Position numbers and translations under genes: made by a program | Source of the DNA: Siderastrea radians | Taxonomy: Eukaryota > Cnidaria > Anthozoa > Scleractinia > Rhizangiidae | DNA: 64,000 bases | NCBI GenBank assembly: GCA_964017195.1 | Contig: CAXHKT010000166.1 | Location: 172,062 to 236,061 of the forward strand | Direction: 5' to 3' | Notes under the pieces: model-generated | What the model was told of the DNA's origin: nothing | The model's database searches: none | What the model saw: only the letters and a program-made list of their open reading frames with translations | In this document: piece after piece, positions 11,930-23,213 of the stretch | Layout of the letters: each line of letters starts with the position of its first letter | Numbering within the stretch: the stretch's first letter is position 1

Positions 11930-12665
11930 TGATAAACAGCTCGCCTGGAATGTTGAAGCAAACTGGCATAACATAATGAACCACAAGGCGCACATCCTTC
12001 TGGTCAATACTCATGCCACATGCACAAGTGCACACCAAGCATTGCAAATCATTGTTCATTCATCTTCCATACCTCCATGGTAACATTTGTTCTTTATTCG
12101 TTTGGCCTCAAGTTTTGGTGAAAGATCCTCGCATTCTTTTCCAGTTAAACAGAAGACTAAAGAGCTACTTTCATCTTTTATTAGGGCTGCCAAATTATCA
12201 ATAGAGGTGGCATTCTTTTGCCTCATTTCAGAAAAGACGTTCACCCAGTCCATTGGTGATGAAAACAATTTGGTGTTTCTAGCTCCTAAGATAGAGATGA
12301 TATCATCCTTAGTAATCTTGCTAGCTGTAGCAGTCAACATCAGAAGGGAAACATGTGGAAAGTTCTTTCTCAGCTCATGTCCCCACATGCTTACACAATG
12401 GGCTTCGTCAACAACAAAAAGGTTAAGTTTGTTCCTTGAATGAAGGGCAGTCAGAATATTGAAGAATGTTCTGTCGTTCTTAATGTTCTCTGGTAGTACA
12501 TAAAAAATTTTTAAATGGACAAATTGGTTGTTTTAGGCGCGTGTAAATTCCTTGCCTTCAGAATCTGAGAAATCACCATGTAATGCGGACATGCCAATGT
12601 TGTGATTGTACATGCCCTTAACTCGTCATTTTCAAGAGATTTCAAGGGTGAAATGAAGTACATAA
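11930..12665 (-). pseudogene. Broken RecQ-like helicase, motif II intact
   Basis: On the minus strand, from about 12665: a motif Ia-like 'SPLKSLENDE'; then, after a disordered stretch, motif II 'VVDEAHCVSMWGHELRKNFPH' (about 12420-12360, normal DEAH); motif III 'LMLTATASK'; the beginning of helicase C ('LVFCLTGKECEDLS', 'CYHGGMEDE' then a stop at 12056). Motif V continues in another frame ('TCACGMSIDQKDVRLVVHYVMP', about 12035-11960). Motif I and the C-terminus are missing. It is a different paralogue from the gene at 5521-7223, as shown by DEAH versus NEAH and low similarity elsewhere. Frameshifts and stops make it a pseudogene. Confidence 0.78.
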
Positions 12666-13561
12666 GTTATTTCTTCTCTTTGCTCAGTCCTGAGTTCAGT
12701 GTAACCCCGTTCCTTTTCTAAAATTGCCTCAAGCTGTTTAATTATGGAATCAATATCACCTGGATCCTGCGGTGATGTCAGTGTGTGTGAGACGTGTAGC
12801 CTGTCTACATCAGATGGAAACTGGAATCAGGGGCACCCAACGAGAAAATTTTAGCAAAATGCTTGAAGAGTCATTTTCTGCTTTCTTAGATTGTTTCGGA
12901 CCTTTTTAAAGGTATGTTTGTAAGCTAATACAGGTTGATCTGTTCAGCGTTTATAGCTGAAACTTAAGGCCACAGAAAATTTTAGGAAACGGAAGGCTAT
13001 CTGCTGAATGTCTGAGGTGCTAATGGCTGTCTGGAAACGTTAGCTGACCTTATTTTACACTCTAAACAACATATTTGTCCCTTCGAAAACAATAGGAAAC
13101 AATCAGTTCCCTTGTTACGAAAGTCTGTGGTGATGTTTCGCCAAGCAAATCTATAGTTTTTTTCTTCAATTACCTTATTACACTTCATTTTTGCACCTTT
13201 GATTTAGCGATTTTCAAGATTTTCTGATGACACAAAAATTAAGTGTCGTTAAGATTTGCATGCACAACAATTAAGTGACCATACATATAAGCTTCAAGTT
13301 AAATGTTAGCCTTTTAATGATCGTTGTAGGTCCACTTAACAAACTAAACCCACTACAGAGATAGAAGAATTTATTTTAGTAGAATTTCTACAAATTTAAC
13401 AAAATCGTGAAAATTAAGTGTTGCAAAATATGACCATCCCCAAATCGCAAAATTAAAGTGTCATGAAAATAAGCGTAATAAGTTAAGCACGAATATCTCA
13501 GGCGATTTAGGCCCATCGAACAGATATTCTGCGGAAACTGTGAAATTGTATATGTTCATAC
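12666..13561. other. AT-rich stretch with scattered 'AATTAAGTGT' phrases
   Basis: No gene. The phrase AAAATTAAGTGT or a close variant recurs near 13235, 13272, 13410 and 13455, in both clean and decayed form, suggesting an old low-copy repeat. The 63-codon minus frame at 12997-13188 has no domain. Confidence 0.35.
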
Positions 13562-13830
13562 ATTATTTGAAGAACTTGTCACAACTTCCTCCACATGTTC
13601 AACAGTTGACCTTAGACATTTGATTTCTGGAAAATGAAGACCAGAAGATGACTTCACTTTCCAAGCTTAGAATACTTTAGTTGTACTACTGGATGAGGCA
13701 GTCATATTCTGGTAATGTTCACCAGCAAACAACACAAATGCAACTTTCAAGGCAGCATTGAAGGATGAAATATCTCTAAATGTGACATTTCCAGACGTGT
13801 ATTTCACTGCAAACAACTCCCCACCAATCT
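13562..13830 (-). pseudogene. Single exon of an unrecognised gene, one internal stop
   Basis: A minus-strand frame of about 90 codons begins right after a good splice acceptor (CTACTTAG at 13831-13838) with 'IGGELFAVKYTSG' and runs to a TGA near 13562. It is interrupted by one TAA ('TTKVF' stop 'AWKVKSSSG'). The composition looks like real protein (few low-complexity runs, regular hydrophobics), unlike the surrounding DNA. I do not recognise the family. The stop and lack of neighbouring exons suggest a dead fragment. Confidence 0.38.
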
Positions 13831-14840
13831 AAGTAGATGCAAAAATGACATCATGATATCTAATTTTACCTCAAACACTGCAAAACAATGTACTTTCTAT
13901 GTTGCACAAACATTACTGAGATGCCGTAATGAGTACGGCTTATCGGTGGGCTCCACAAGGGGATCAAGAAGTACTTACACTGAAATAACTCAAAACCATT
14001 TACGTGATGCTACTCAGGAAGTCCTTCAAATTTTCCAAATGCAGAAGAGACCTTCATTCTTGGCACCCTCAGACAAAGAGACATTCACTTCCAGTGGAGG
14101 AGAGTGAGGGAGGCAATTCGTGCTGTGGATTCCCTAAGTCAAGTTATGAGATGTAGTGTTGCATTTGCAATGTCCCAATGTCCCTTGCCCAAATGCCTTG
14201 TAGTAAGTTAAGTATAAGGTCAAATAAACGTACATACAGTCAGTCAAACCTCATGGGAGGTTGAAAAAGATTAACTACCGTAGCGGGTAGGGTGTGACAG
14301 TCATAGCTTGTATTCAGTGTTTTAAACTCGTACATCATTCTGTAGAGAAATTCTCTTTAACCCATCGACTCCTATACTGGCCATAACCGGCCATGCCGCG
14401 CACACGTTCTGCGTGGAGGACACTTTCTCCCCTACCTCCCCTACTAAGTATTTATTCTTCTTCTCTAAAGCTGTAAATTGTTTAGGAGACATAAAAACCG
14501 ATCAGAGGGTAGGGAAAGGGCGGCTTTTTAAGCTCACTGCATGAGATTGTATAAATGAAGAAAATGGGGCCATCTGCAGATTGGTCGTAGATTTTCAAGA
14601 TGTATTTTTCGACTCTTAAGATAAAGATACCTCGATTTGGGGGCTCAAAATGGAAAGAAGACATCCCAAGGGATAATTGACCACCGAAAAGGCGGACAGG
14701 GAGCTCTTCAAAGTGACAAAAGCCGTTTCACATTGAGATTCTTTCAATTTGCAGAAGATGACCAAAAGTTTGCTCCAAAATTTAAACTGAACCGCCGACT
14801 TCAAATAGATTTTACAAGATCTTGTAAATGCTACAGTATA
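13831..14840. other. Non-coding stretch with a possible piggyBac-type terminus
   Basis: Near 14356 the sequence TTAACCCATCGACTCC resembles one end of a TTAA-specific MITE (compare CCCATTAATGTCC at 10476), but no partner end was found. The short open frames here show no domains. Confidence 0.3.
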
Positions 14841-15268
14841 GTAAATGAATATGAATATATGAAATAACCATATATTGAACTCCGGATAAAGATAGAATTA
14901 TATGAAGATCATCGCAGTGAAGGTGTTTCAACTTAAGCAGTTGAAAAGAAGAAACCTGAAAAAATTCAGGCTTGAATGAACGGGAATCAAACCCATGACC
15001 TCTGCAATACCGGTGCAGCGCCCTAACCAACTGAGCTATCAAGCCAACCGGGAGCTGGTCAATTGCGAGTTCGTATTTATCCCGTAGATGGAGAGATGAA
15101 TATGAATATATGAAATAACCATATATTGAACTGCGGATAAAGATAGAATTATATGAAGATCATCGCAGTGAAGGTGTATCAACTTAAGCAGTTATTTGGT
15201 TATTTCATATATTCATATTCATTCCTCCATCTACGGGAGAAATACGAACTCGCAATTGACCAGGGTGA
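14841..15268. repeat. Composite repeat: 98-bp direct repeats around a tRNA-like unit, with a 66-bp inverted arm
   Basis: A ~98-bp block starting ATGAATATGAATATATGAAA occurs at about 14847-14941 and again at about 15091-15194 with only a few differences. Between them sit the tRNA-like unit and a segment (15053-15120) whose reverse complement appears at about 15197-15268. The unit therefore has both direct and inverted symmetry. It carries a T6 run (14957-14964 on the minus strand) just after the tRNA-like part, like a Pol III terminator. This is the tRNA-derived repeat common in corals, by recognition. Confidence 0.7.
14969..15045 (-). tRNA. tRNA-like unit (pseudo-tRNA, GGU position), SINE-type
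   Basis: On the minus strand GGCTTGA (acceptor 5') pairs fully with TCAAGCC (3'). The D arm contains GCTCAGTTGGTTAGGGC (A box), the anticodon stem CTGCA/TGCAG is perfect around the loop CCGGTAT (anticodon position GGT), and the T arm ATGGG/CCCGT carries the B box GGTTTGATTCC. A 4-base duplication (TTCA) between the T arm and acceptor, C at position 33, and the repeat context argue against a working tRNA. It is better read as the Pol III promoter head of a SINE-like repeat. Confidence 0.65.
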
Positions 15269-16110
15269 GCACCTCCACGATCCGTGTTGTTGCGGATGTG
15301 TTGGAACTGACAGTCAGAGCTGCGGCAGATGGGGCGATTGTAGTCATGGCAAATGGTAGATGACTGCGGCTGGTGGGCATGTGTTGGGTGGGTGGTGGCA
15401 AGGGATGGGGTGTGTCTGGTGAGTGAGTGACAGTGGCAGCTGGTAAGGGACAAAAGGACTGGTTTGGCTTAGCTCATGCAGGGCAGGCTAGAGTGCGATG
15501 GCCATAGTTGTGACAGTTGACACAATTGAGGTAAAGTCTCCTCTTTGAGAATGTCATTATATAGCTGCTCGTTCAGTTTGGACCAGGCCAGGGAGGAATT
15601 GGAGGCAGCCATGTAACGGAATGCAGTGTCGTACATGAGCCAGGCTAGGAGGTCTGGGGCAAGGTGTGGAAAATGTGAAAGGAGTGTGCGTACAAAGACA
15701 TTCCAAGCCTCCAGCCAGGAGGACAAGCCATCGATGCAGCGTTTCCGTCGATGAGAGGGGAAAAAGGTTAAGGATGTAGAATCGTGGGGTTGGTTGCCTT
15801 AAGTTGCTTTAAGATGAGGTGTTAGCTGGGTGAGACTACATATTACTCGACAAAAGCTCGTTAAAGTCAACATACTCACGTTTTAAAATCCTGGAACGGA
15901 GTTTCTCAGGAAGCGGTGGCAAATGAAAGTCACCTTGAGGCGGAGAATGGTCGGTGAATTGTACCACACCACCTTTTGCGTGGGGCGAAATGACATGCAG
16001 CCCACTACCAGGGGAGAGAGGAGGAACTTCGGCTCGGGAATTAGCCAACTGAAAGATTGCTGGAACATTGCGATGGAACGGCTTCGTTGACCAGTTCCTG
16101 GAGCTGACTG
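15250..16110 (-). pseudogene. Gag-like ORF relic of a YR-type retroelement
   Basis: In shifted minus-strand frames: 'LPPLPEKLRSRILKREYVDFNELL' (about 15930-15840), then 'SSWLEAWNVFVRTLLSHFPHLAPDLLAWLMYDTAFRYMAASNSSLAW' (15726-15560), then a CCCH-type finger C-x7-C-x4-C-x3-H in 'ICHDYNRPICRSSDCQFQH' (about 15345-15290). This order (EYVDF motif, Trp-rich 'WLEAW..YP/FPH' domain, CCCH finger) is known to me from ORF1-like proteins next to RT and tyrosine recombinase ORFs in invertebrates. Roughly 18 residues between 'PDLLA' and 'WLMYD' appear deleted. No RT is nearby on this strand, so it is an isolated relic. Confidence 0.55.
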
Positions 16111-16962
16111 AGCTGGGCGGCCAAGAATTGTGTGTCCGGTGGCGGCGGCTCACATTGTGGAACCATAGGTGGATTGTTGCGAGCGCGAGTGTTGGCATGA
16201 GCACCGTTATTTTGTTATGTGCATACGTTGAGCCAGCAGGTTTTTTTTGGCGGTCATCACGAGATTGCGTGCCGAGGCCATCAAGATGAGGGAATTCCTT
16301 GACAATGCTTGCAATTGGGCTACAGGTCTGGCCGGATTGTTTCGGCAATTTGAGCGATGAAGCACGTTGAAAGCAAGAGGAAGGTATAAAGCAAGATACA
16401 AAAAATTGGAGCAAGTCACAAGTTGTACACCATGCAGTGTGTAACATGAAATGGGAACAATGCGTGCACTTGCGACTGAACCTTGATATCAATTACAGAA
16501 AGATAACAATACAGTCTATTGTTCATTATGGCATAACCATGCAGGTGTGCAGTTCATGGGTAAGGTAAGCTAGACAACAGAAAAGTTATTGTAATACTGC
16601 AAAGTCACGCCAAGTCCATTAGTGTACATTGTGAAATGTTGACAGCTGCTTACAAAAAAGTTTAGTTTAGAGATCCTCTCGTGACCCAAACGAGGTGACG
16701 GGAACTACTTGTCAGATGCACATGCCAAGTGCTTTTGCCAGTACAAAATAATAAAAGGCTTAGAGTACGGAAGCTCTAAGTAGTGAACTCTATGTTACAA
16801 GTAAAATTACCATTTGATTTAGATTTCTCTTATTTTCGTAATTTTGTCCACAAAGCCACTTCACTTTTGATGAACCAATCACTGTGAATGGGGCTGAGAT
16901 GTCTGCCAAAATTACATGGGTGTATGCATGCACGCAAGAAAATGATAGATAGTATTTTGCTT
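16111..16962. other. Non-coding stretch
   Basis: Upstream (minus) flank of the gag-like relic and downstream flank of the Penelope relic. Open frames on both strands show no domain. Nothing further is supported. Confidence 0.3.
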
Positions 16963-17706
16963 CTAAAAGCAAATGTATTGTTTATTTGAATAAAAGTTTT
17001 GGGTGGAAAATTTTTTCCGATTATTGTCTATTTGCTTGTGAAACTTCCCATTAAAAGTGAAAGCATTGATTGTCAATACAAGTTTAGCAAGACGCATCAA
17101 TGCAGATGTTAGGGGATTGAGAATAGGACGCTTGCCAAGGAAATAGGCTAAAGGTTCACAGCCACTGTTATTAGGGATAACAGTATACAGGGAAGTGATG
17201 TCCATGGCGAACAAGAAGCATTGGCAGGTCATGGTGTTGTCAAAATGGACTTCCTTAAAAATCTCAAGTGCGTGATTGGTGTCCTTAACATAGGTGCTAC
17301 GATGTGATCTAAGTAGAAGGCAATGTTTTCTGTACGACAGCTACATGCAGAAGCGATTGGTCTTCCAGGGTTGTTAGGATCTGAATCCTCAGAAGCAGAT
17401 GAAATGGTGAAGTTTTCGGGGTAGGGACCATTAAATGTTTTGCTGATGGAGGAAGTTGCTTTGTACCGATCATCACATTGATCTTTGATTTCATCAACTG
17501 CTGGTTCTTGTTGATAGGATCGTGATCAAGGCGTTCAAAAAATGTCCCATCAGACAGTTGACGATTGGCTTGAGCGAGGTATATAAGGGATGTGATCACA
17601 TGACAAAAAGCACCACCTTTATCAGCAGGTTTGATAATAATGTCACTTCGTTTGGAGAGTTGAAGTAAGGCTATTCTCTCAGCAGGTGATAGATGCTGAA
17701 AAGTCA
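16963..17706 (-). pseudogene. Penelope-like element reverse transcriptase relic (minus copy)
   Basis: Shifted minus-strand frames read in order 'SPAER.ALLQL.KRSD', 'YLAQANRQLSDGTFFERLDHDPINKNQQ' (17599-17309), 'YVKDTNHALEIF', and 'FAMDITSLYTVIPNNSGCEPLAYFL' (from 17232), which is RT motif A (MDITSLY). The copy ends in 'LVLTINAFTFNGKFHKQ', before the YxDD motif, so the catalytic centre is incomplete. At least two frame changes are present. Penelope RTs prime at telomeric or nicked DNA and usually carry a GIY-YIG nuclease; a separate GIY-YIG relic is at 25955-26455. Confidence 0.8.
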
Positions 17707-17711
17707 GTTCT

Positions 17712-18154
17712 AGGTAAAGGCCTTAGTTTCATACCTGTCAGGAAAGGCGTTGATGAATATCAGGCCAAAGCTGACCATGAAGACCTCTAATGTTGCCATG
17801 ATAACGCCCTCTCTGCCTGCACCTGACAGCGCCGACCCCTTTATGGAGTTTAACCCTTAGCGGTTGACTTGGACTCCTCCAGCTGGTAACTTTTCAGCTC
17901 TCATTAATCACATTGACCGTTGTTGTCATGCTGTAAATGGCCTTGATTTTAAAGCCAGGTCGCAATACAGTCTGTCACCTGCTGAGAGAACAGCCTTACT
18001 CCAACTCTGCAAACGAAGTGCCATCATTATCATACCATCTGATAAAGGTGGTGCTATTGTTGTGTGGTCGTATCCCTTATACCTCGTGGAAGCCAATCAG
18101 TTAAAAAAACCTTACTGGCAAAGCTTACTGCAAGCGGAGCGTTCATCGAGTTAA
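17712..18154 (+). pseudogene. Penelope-like element RT N-terminal relic (plus copy)
   Basis: The plus strand reads 'LGKGLSFIPVRKGVDEYQAKADHED', then with stops 'LTWTPPAGNFSALINHID', then an open run 'YSLSPAERTALLQLCKRSAIIIIPSDKGGAIVVWSYPLYLVEANQ'. These are the N-terminal RT segments of Penelope-like elements (GLSF-P, PAE, DKGGAIVVW). It starts within about 10 bases of the minus-strand copy at 17706 and runs the other way, giving a head-to-head junction. It stops before motif A. Confidence 0.78.
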
Positions 18155-19186
18155 AAATACTCAACAGTTAATTATCATGCATCTTAACAATGGTACCACA
18201 TGAACCAGTAAAACGAAAACAGAATCTTAATTGCAAAAGTATTTTCAAATCTGAGTCACTAGCTTTGAACATGTTAGAACCTTTGGTAGGTAAATTCCTG
18301 GTTTTAACAAAAGTAATCCAAATAGACTCCTAAAAGACGGCAGTGGCTGAAAATTCTTTTAACAATACCCAGCAATTTCATGAAATGTAAACTTTTCTAA
18401 ATCAATAAACTTTTTCTCCTCTTCACAAAGGTACCATTGACACTCGACAATGCCATCTGCATCCTGAATCTCATTTGTAGGTATTCACGATGAGCTTGTC
18501 AGAATCTCGCAAAGGTGCCTTCCGTGTGTACAAGCTTTTGTTTGACTTCTTGCAGATTTCGTTCTTCCGGTTGCAAGCCAATAATTTCGTTCAATTTAGC
18601 TGCAGCATTGGATACATAACCTGATCTTGAATTCTTCTTCTCACGAAGGCTTTCTTGGCTGACTCCTTACCCAAGATAGAATGAAACACTAAGGCTATGT
18701 TGACACTTGGTGCCCGAGTACGATTCTCACTGAGCAATAATGTGAACACACCACAAGTGCCCACGCCAAACTTCGGGCATGGTGCCGGTGCCTGAATACA
18801 GACCTTGTATTGGACCTTGTACGTGGGCACTGGTTCCCTGTGTGCACACGTTTTCTATTTGTTCTTGGGCACTTTTAACCACAGTCCACTGCTTTATACC
18901 CATAACTCCCTGCTACACTCACTTTTCAAATGCGGTGGTAACTTTCTAGCCATAATCTACCAGGAAAAAGAATGAATTCTTGTTCTACAACATGCTTGAT
19001 TTGTGGAATTTTCCAAGTTGCTCTCCCTCGAAGTTGATTCCTGTCGGCAAGGAGCACATGTAATCTTGTAATAATTGTAACACAGGATTCTGTGCCAATC
19101 TGCACTAATCTTTGTCTGCTATTCTCATCCATACATCCAACTTTCCACTGCACTTAGCATGACTTCATAACCCTAGAAATGCTGGA

Positions 19187-19265
19187 ATTCTTGAGGGCAA
19201 TCTCATCCTCAGAGCCCGCACATATAAGGTCAGTGGGCTCAAAATGCCACGGACTCTTGGGATAA
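19187..19265. repeat. Short coral-type repeat with near-inverted ends
   Basis: The block runs from CTGGAATTCTTGAGGGCAAT-like flank through CTCATCCTCAGAGCCCGC to CCACGGACTCTTGGG. Its layout (..CTCAGAGCC....GGTCAGTGGGCTC...GGACTCTTGGG) resembles the same class of short palindromic repeats as at 7280 and 21273. Copy number cannot be tested here. Confidence 0.35.
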
Positions 19266-19680
19266 TAAAACACCAGATGCTACTTTTGCAGCTTCCGGTT
19301 ACAAAGGGCATGTGCGACAGTTTACTCTCAGAGCATGTGACGTGGCTTGCGTAAAAATAAAAGGGCATGAAATGTTACGTCCCCTTCTTTTTGGTGCTTT
19401 TGTCATTCACGCAAGACTCGCATGAAAATGAAAATGTTCTTTGCTCACAGTCTTGCGAAAATTTCCGCACCGCCTTCTACAGATTTCTTTCACTTCGCAT
19501 TAGAAAATTCAGTTCAGGAATCGGACCTTTAGTAAAAAGAAGGCTAATTCAATGCGCTGAAGACTGTTGTTATGGAGGTTAAAGATACTATTTGTATACT
19601 GCCGGCCAAACTTGGTCTCAGTGACTAGCTGCCTCCATACGTTTGTCAATGTGTCTGTGCTTCTAGCAACAGTGGTGAAG

Positions 19681-19758
19681 AATTGTGTCACTAATTTAAA
19701 ACTGTTGATGGAAGAGCAAATTGTGTCACTAATTTAAAACTCTTTGATGGAAGAGCAA
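19681..19758. repeat. Tandem duplication of ~39 bp
   Basis: AATTGTGTCACTAATTTAAA followed by ACT..TTGATGGAAGAGCA occurs twice back to back (19681-19718 and 19719-19758) with a small length change (CTGTTG against CTCTTTG). It is a local replication duplication and lies outside any gene. Confidence 0.7.
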
Positions 19759-21272
19759 ATATCAAGCATTAAAGTTTTCAAGGACACTGAAAACGTAGCC
19801 ATTATGAGGAGAGTTTGAGCACAGCCGCAAATTTTATTTCACCTCTTAATTACGGCCCTTTTCAAGAACATCATGAAAGAAAGTGATAGCCACGAAAGAG
19901 GTTCATTAAGTAGTTGAATAGTGTGAAGAACCTTTTTGTGTCCTGATCTAATTTGGGACGTCTAATTGAGCAAGAAATCAAATTAACCTTGATTTTGACG
20001 TGCAGTATATTGCAACAAAAGACACATATGCATCAAAAGTAGCTACTCTATAGAGTGCGACTGCTTATTCATTAAAGGACATCAACTGCACTGTTGTTAA
20101 CGGTCTTGGACTAAGATAGTAGAGAGATCATTAATTTATGCAACATAACTAGGCTGGTGTTGGGTGTGGCCTTCTACTATGCTGGAGTTGTGTTTTACCT
20201 CGATAAATATTTTACAACAGTAGGTTTTCTACGGAAAGTTTTTATTTTATACCCAAATACCACTGAAAACATTACATAGAGTACATTTAATACCGAGTAT
20301 TTAGTCAACTCTCAGAATCAAGGCAAAACTGAACAGCCATTACAGCTAGAGACATTGAATATCTATCACAAGGATAAACGATTTCTTACAAAGACAGTCA
20401 AAGTTGATAGTGAAAGCAATTTAATGCTGTAGAAAGACCTATCACCTACACTCAGAGGTGTATCAGTCATTCCAGCTGCAAACTTTTAAAGTTTACAAAT
20501 GCGATTCAAGCGACGAAGTCTTGCAAAAATACAAAGGATGGCTGATCTCGTTGTCATTTTGTCTGGCTGCTGCAGCAGTTTTTGTACCACACAGTTCAAG
20601 AAGCCAATCCAAATAGAATAGGGTGGCTGTTTCTCTTGTTTCACCACTCAGTTTTCAGCTACAGTAAGATTATCTTCTCCAGTTCAAAATAGCAAGCTTA
20701 AATTCAGTCTTTTGTTTGATCAAACTCGCCCATGGTGCCTCTGTGGAGTGAATGGATTTTTCATACAAGGTCGCTTATTTTAACTTCTACAACTGCCCTG
20801 GAAAGACTGCCAGCTTCCATCCGCTTTAGACAATGTTGAGAACAATTTTCAAGCCACCACTGACCACGTACCATACTTTAGAGTCAGAAATTAGAGGAAT
20901 TAATACAAAAATTGTGCTCCCTCGCTGGTGGAGTTGTTTATCTTGAAGCAGGTATTCACTCAGCTTTCTCAAGAACCGCTGCAACATATCACAAGGTTTT
21001 GGCGCCTTTTTCGTTTTAATCATGTGGTCGACACCTGTTACCTTTTTGTGTCTTCTCTAACGTGAATTTGAATTTGACTGTATTTCGATTCTTTGGAGGT
21101 TTGCATTGCCCATTTTCAGATATCTTTCTCTTTGTCCGTCTCTGACGTGATCGAAAACGTCCAGCAAAAACATTGCAAGACATTTTCATTTCCTGTTTTG
21201 AAAATTCCTACCCGCAGACTTCCGGTAAAATATAGTAGCCAATCAATGTCGATTCGCCAGCATTTTGACATT

Positions 21273-21341
21273 GATTATCCCAGAGGTCTTGCATCTTGGG
21301 TGATGATCAAAAGAAATGCGGCCTCTGGGAACAAGATTGTC
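21273..21341. repeat. Short palindromic repeat, 'NLVPRG' type
   Basis: CCCAGAGGTCTTGCAT (21279-21294) and ATGCGGCCTCTGGG (21316-21329) form an imperfect palindrome. The minus frame gives 'NLVPRGRISF', a phrase I know from repeat-derived peptides in coral gene models. Function unknown. Confidence 0.55.
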
Positions 21342-22084
21342 TTGAGGGGGGTACCCTGTCAATGTCACACCCATTTTAGTGCGAAAAAGTGTTTTTACTA
21401 AAATAGACACAAGAAAGCAACCCAACATCCAATTAAAACAAAGCAACATTTTTATTCTTATAGACTGGCCTTTCAATTTCATATAATATCGCGATATTGA
21501 CCTGGTTAATGATTATAATAATAATTGTTATAGTTGCCATGGTAACTTAAGTACCAAGTAACTAAGAAATGTGAAATTGTAAAAACATCCCTTAACTTTG
21601 GGGTCCCACAGCTGTCGTGAATGGGTTTAAAGTATTTACAGAAAACCCATCAAACTAGAACTTATAAGATAACAAATTCCGCACATGAAAACTTATTTGG
21701 AAAATAGCAATACACCAAAAAATAATTAATTATTCATGTACACACATTACTCATTAATTGTGCATGAGATGTTCTTAATTTGCTCCATGTGAATGAAGAA
21801 ATACCAATGATAGAGAATTGGAAAGATGTAATATAACCAATTTTGGTTTACACACTCTTCCGTTTAGGACAGGAGAACAGTTGGAATGTCATATCTCCAT
21901 CTATCCATGAACGTTATGGGCTTAGAAATGAGATTATAGTAGTAATGTGCATTAATACAGAGTGAAATAAACAGAAATGTGACTGTTTTGTGAGTCAGTA
22001 GAACCTTTTAAGCAGCAGTTGTCTACTTTTTCTTTGTGTCTAGTTGTGGTCTAGTGACTTCAGCAGTCTAGATAAACACCCCAT

Positions 22085-22790
22085 GCTGCAAGCCACGTGT
22101 TGGGTGTGGGATGTGTTATGACCCTGGCACTGAACGGTTAGAACAAACTGCGCAGTCCTTCTTCTTTCTGGGTAGTAAGCCAATTCTGTGCACCTGTGGA
22201 ATCTGCTGGGGTGTTTTATCTATAGGAGTTGTCATGAAATAAAATCAAGACAGTTTTCCTTCTGCAGGTCAGTTTTTGTCATAAAGAACACAAGCAAAGT
22301 ATGCCATCCTGTCAAGAAGTACAAAGAAACATTTCCAAAATTTGTGAAAGGTCTTTCTTCTGCTACATAATCAAGTTGCTGATCAAGTAAATCAACGCCT
22401 TCCATTTGTTGACTACACATGCTGACAGGGTGGGTGAGTCTTTTCATATTTCCATCTCGCCTTATATGGTCATCCATCCCTGCTGATGCCCTTGTGGTAA
22501 TCATCAGACAAGGGTTTTGGGGAATTTTGTTCCCTCCAAGAAAGAGCAAGAAGGTCTCCCTTCCTGAAATAGGCACACTCCTGCTCTTTAGGCTTTGCAT
22601 CCTTTAGTAGGTTTGGTACACCTTTTCTCTTGGCATGCAGAGTTCCAGTCATTGGCGTCTGTTGAGTATATAGGTGTTCTAGTGTAAAAGTTGTCAACAA
22701 ATGGTAACCTTTATTTAGCAATCCAGCTTTCGTCATGCGGTCTTTTACAACATCTCATATGAGTGACCAAACTGATGTACGTCCTGAACA
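22085..22790 (-). pseudogene. piggyBac-family transposase relic (C-terminal part)
   Basis: The minus strand reads 'DRMTKAGLLNKGYHLLTTFTLEHLYTQQTPMTGTLHAKRKGVP' and 'YFRKGDLLALSW' (22736-22470), then in another frame 'DHIRRDGNMKRLTHPVSMCSQQMEGVDLLDQQLDYVAEER' and 'YFLTGWHTLLVF' (22530-22232). About 22190 onward has 'LPRKKKDCAVCSNR', like the start of the C-terminal Cys-rich finger. This matches the order in DDE_Tnp_1_7: the GKGY-DNFYTS region (here LLTTFTLEHL, so the second acidic residue is lost), RKG, then the MGGVD-type motif (MEGVDLLDQ). The N-terminal half is absent. At least one frameshift and the lost Asp make it inactive. Confidence 0.8.
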
Positions 22791-22861
22791 CCTTTCTCTG
22801 CAGTAAACAGAGGTGTTTCAGAATTTGTCACAGCATATAATTGGGTATGTACTGTATAAAG

Positions 22862-23060
22862 GCGGTGTTACACGGGACAACTTGCAACAGCGATTTTTTA
22901 CGCAACAATGTTGCGCGAAAAATCGAACACTGTGTAACATGGTACTGGGGACGATTTTTAGTGCAACATTTGACTCGGCAACACGTTGCGAGTTTTTGAA
23001 CCTAAGTCAAAAACTCGCAACGTAAGATGACGAATATTTAGTAAGTTGGCTCGTGTAACA
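22862..23060. mobile_element. Palindromic MITE or Harbinger-type end (GTGTTACACGGG)
   Basis: GTGTTACACGGGACAACTT (about 22865-22883) is matched in inverted orientation by AAGTTGGCTCGTGTAACAG (about 23042-23060), 15 of 19 bases. The interior repeats GCAACA/TTGCG and GCGAAAAATCG phrases in inverted fashion. It lies 150 bp upstream of the MADF gene relic, as would the 5' end of a Harbinger-like element that encodes a MADF/Myb-like protein. No target duplication was identified. Confidence 0.5.
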
Positions 23061-23213
23061 GGGTCGCCATCAATTTTTTGTGCAACACCTTCCCAGAATT
23101 CTGTTCACTTCTGCCAGCAGCCTAGTACCAGGCGTTCCCTTCCCACTTACCAATTTGGCGCAAAATTTTTTGCGAGCCTAGGGACAAGGCTGTTCTCCCA
23201 CATAAACGAACAA

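Larger units (their letters stand above)
18155..22084. other. 3.9-kb gene-poor stretch with minor repeats
   Basis: No supported gene on either strand. It contains the small repeats listed separately at 19187, 19681 and 21273. A 79-codon minus frame at 18591-18830 lies in a region rich in GTGCCC/GGGCAC phrases that looks like an eroded inverted repeat. The rest shows nothing. Confidence 0.35.

Noticed and set aside
12087..12443. 118-codon plus-strand frame at the RecQ relic
   Set aside because: Antisense of the helicase motifs (DEAH, TATAS) on the minus strand.
15153..15453. Open frames across the tRNA-like repeat on both strands
   Set aside because: They are readings through a non-coding repeat; only the CCCH-finger part on the minus strand at about 15290-15345 is credited to the gag relic.
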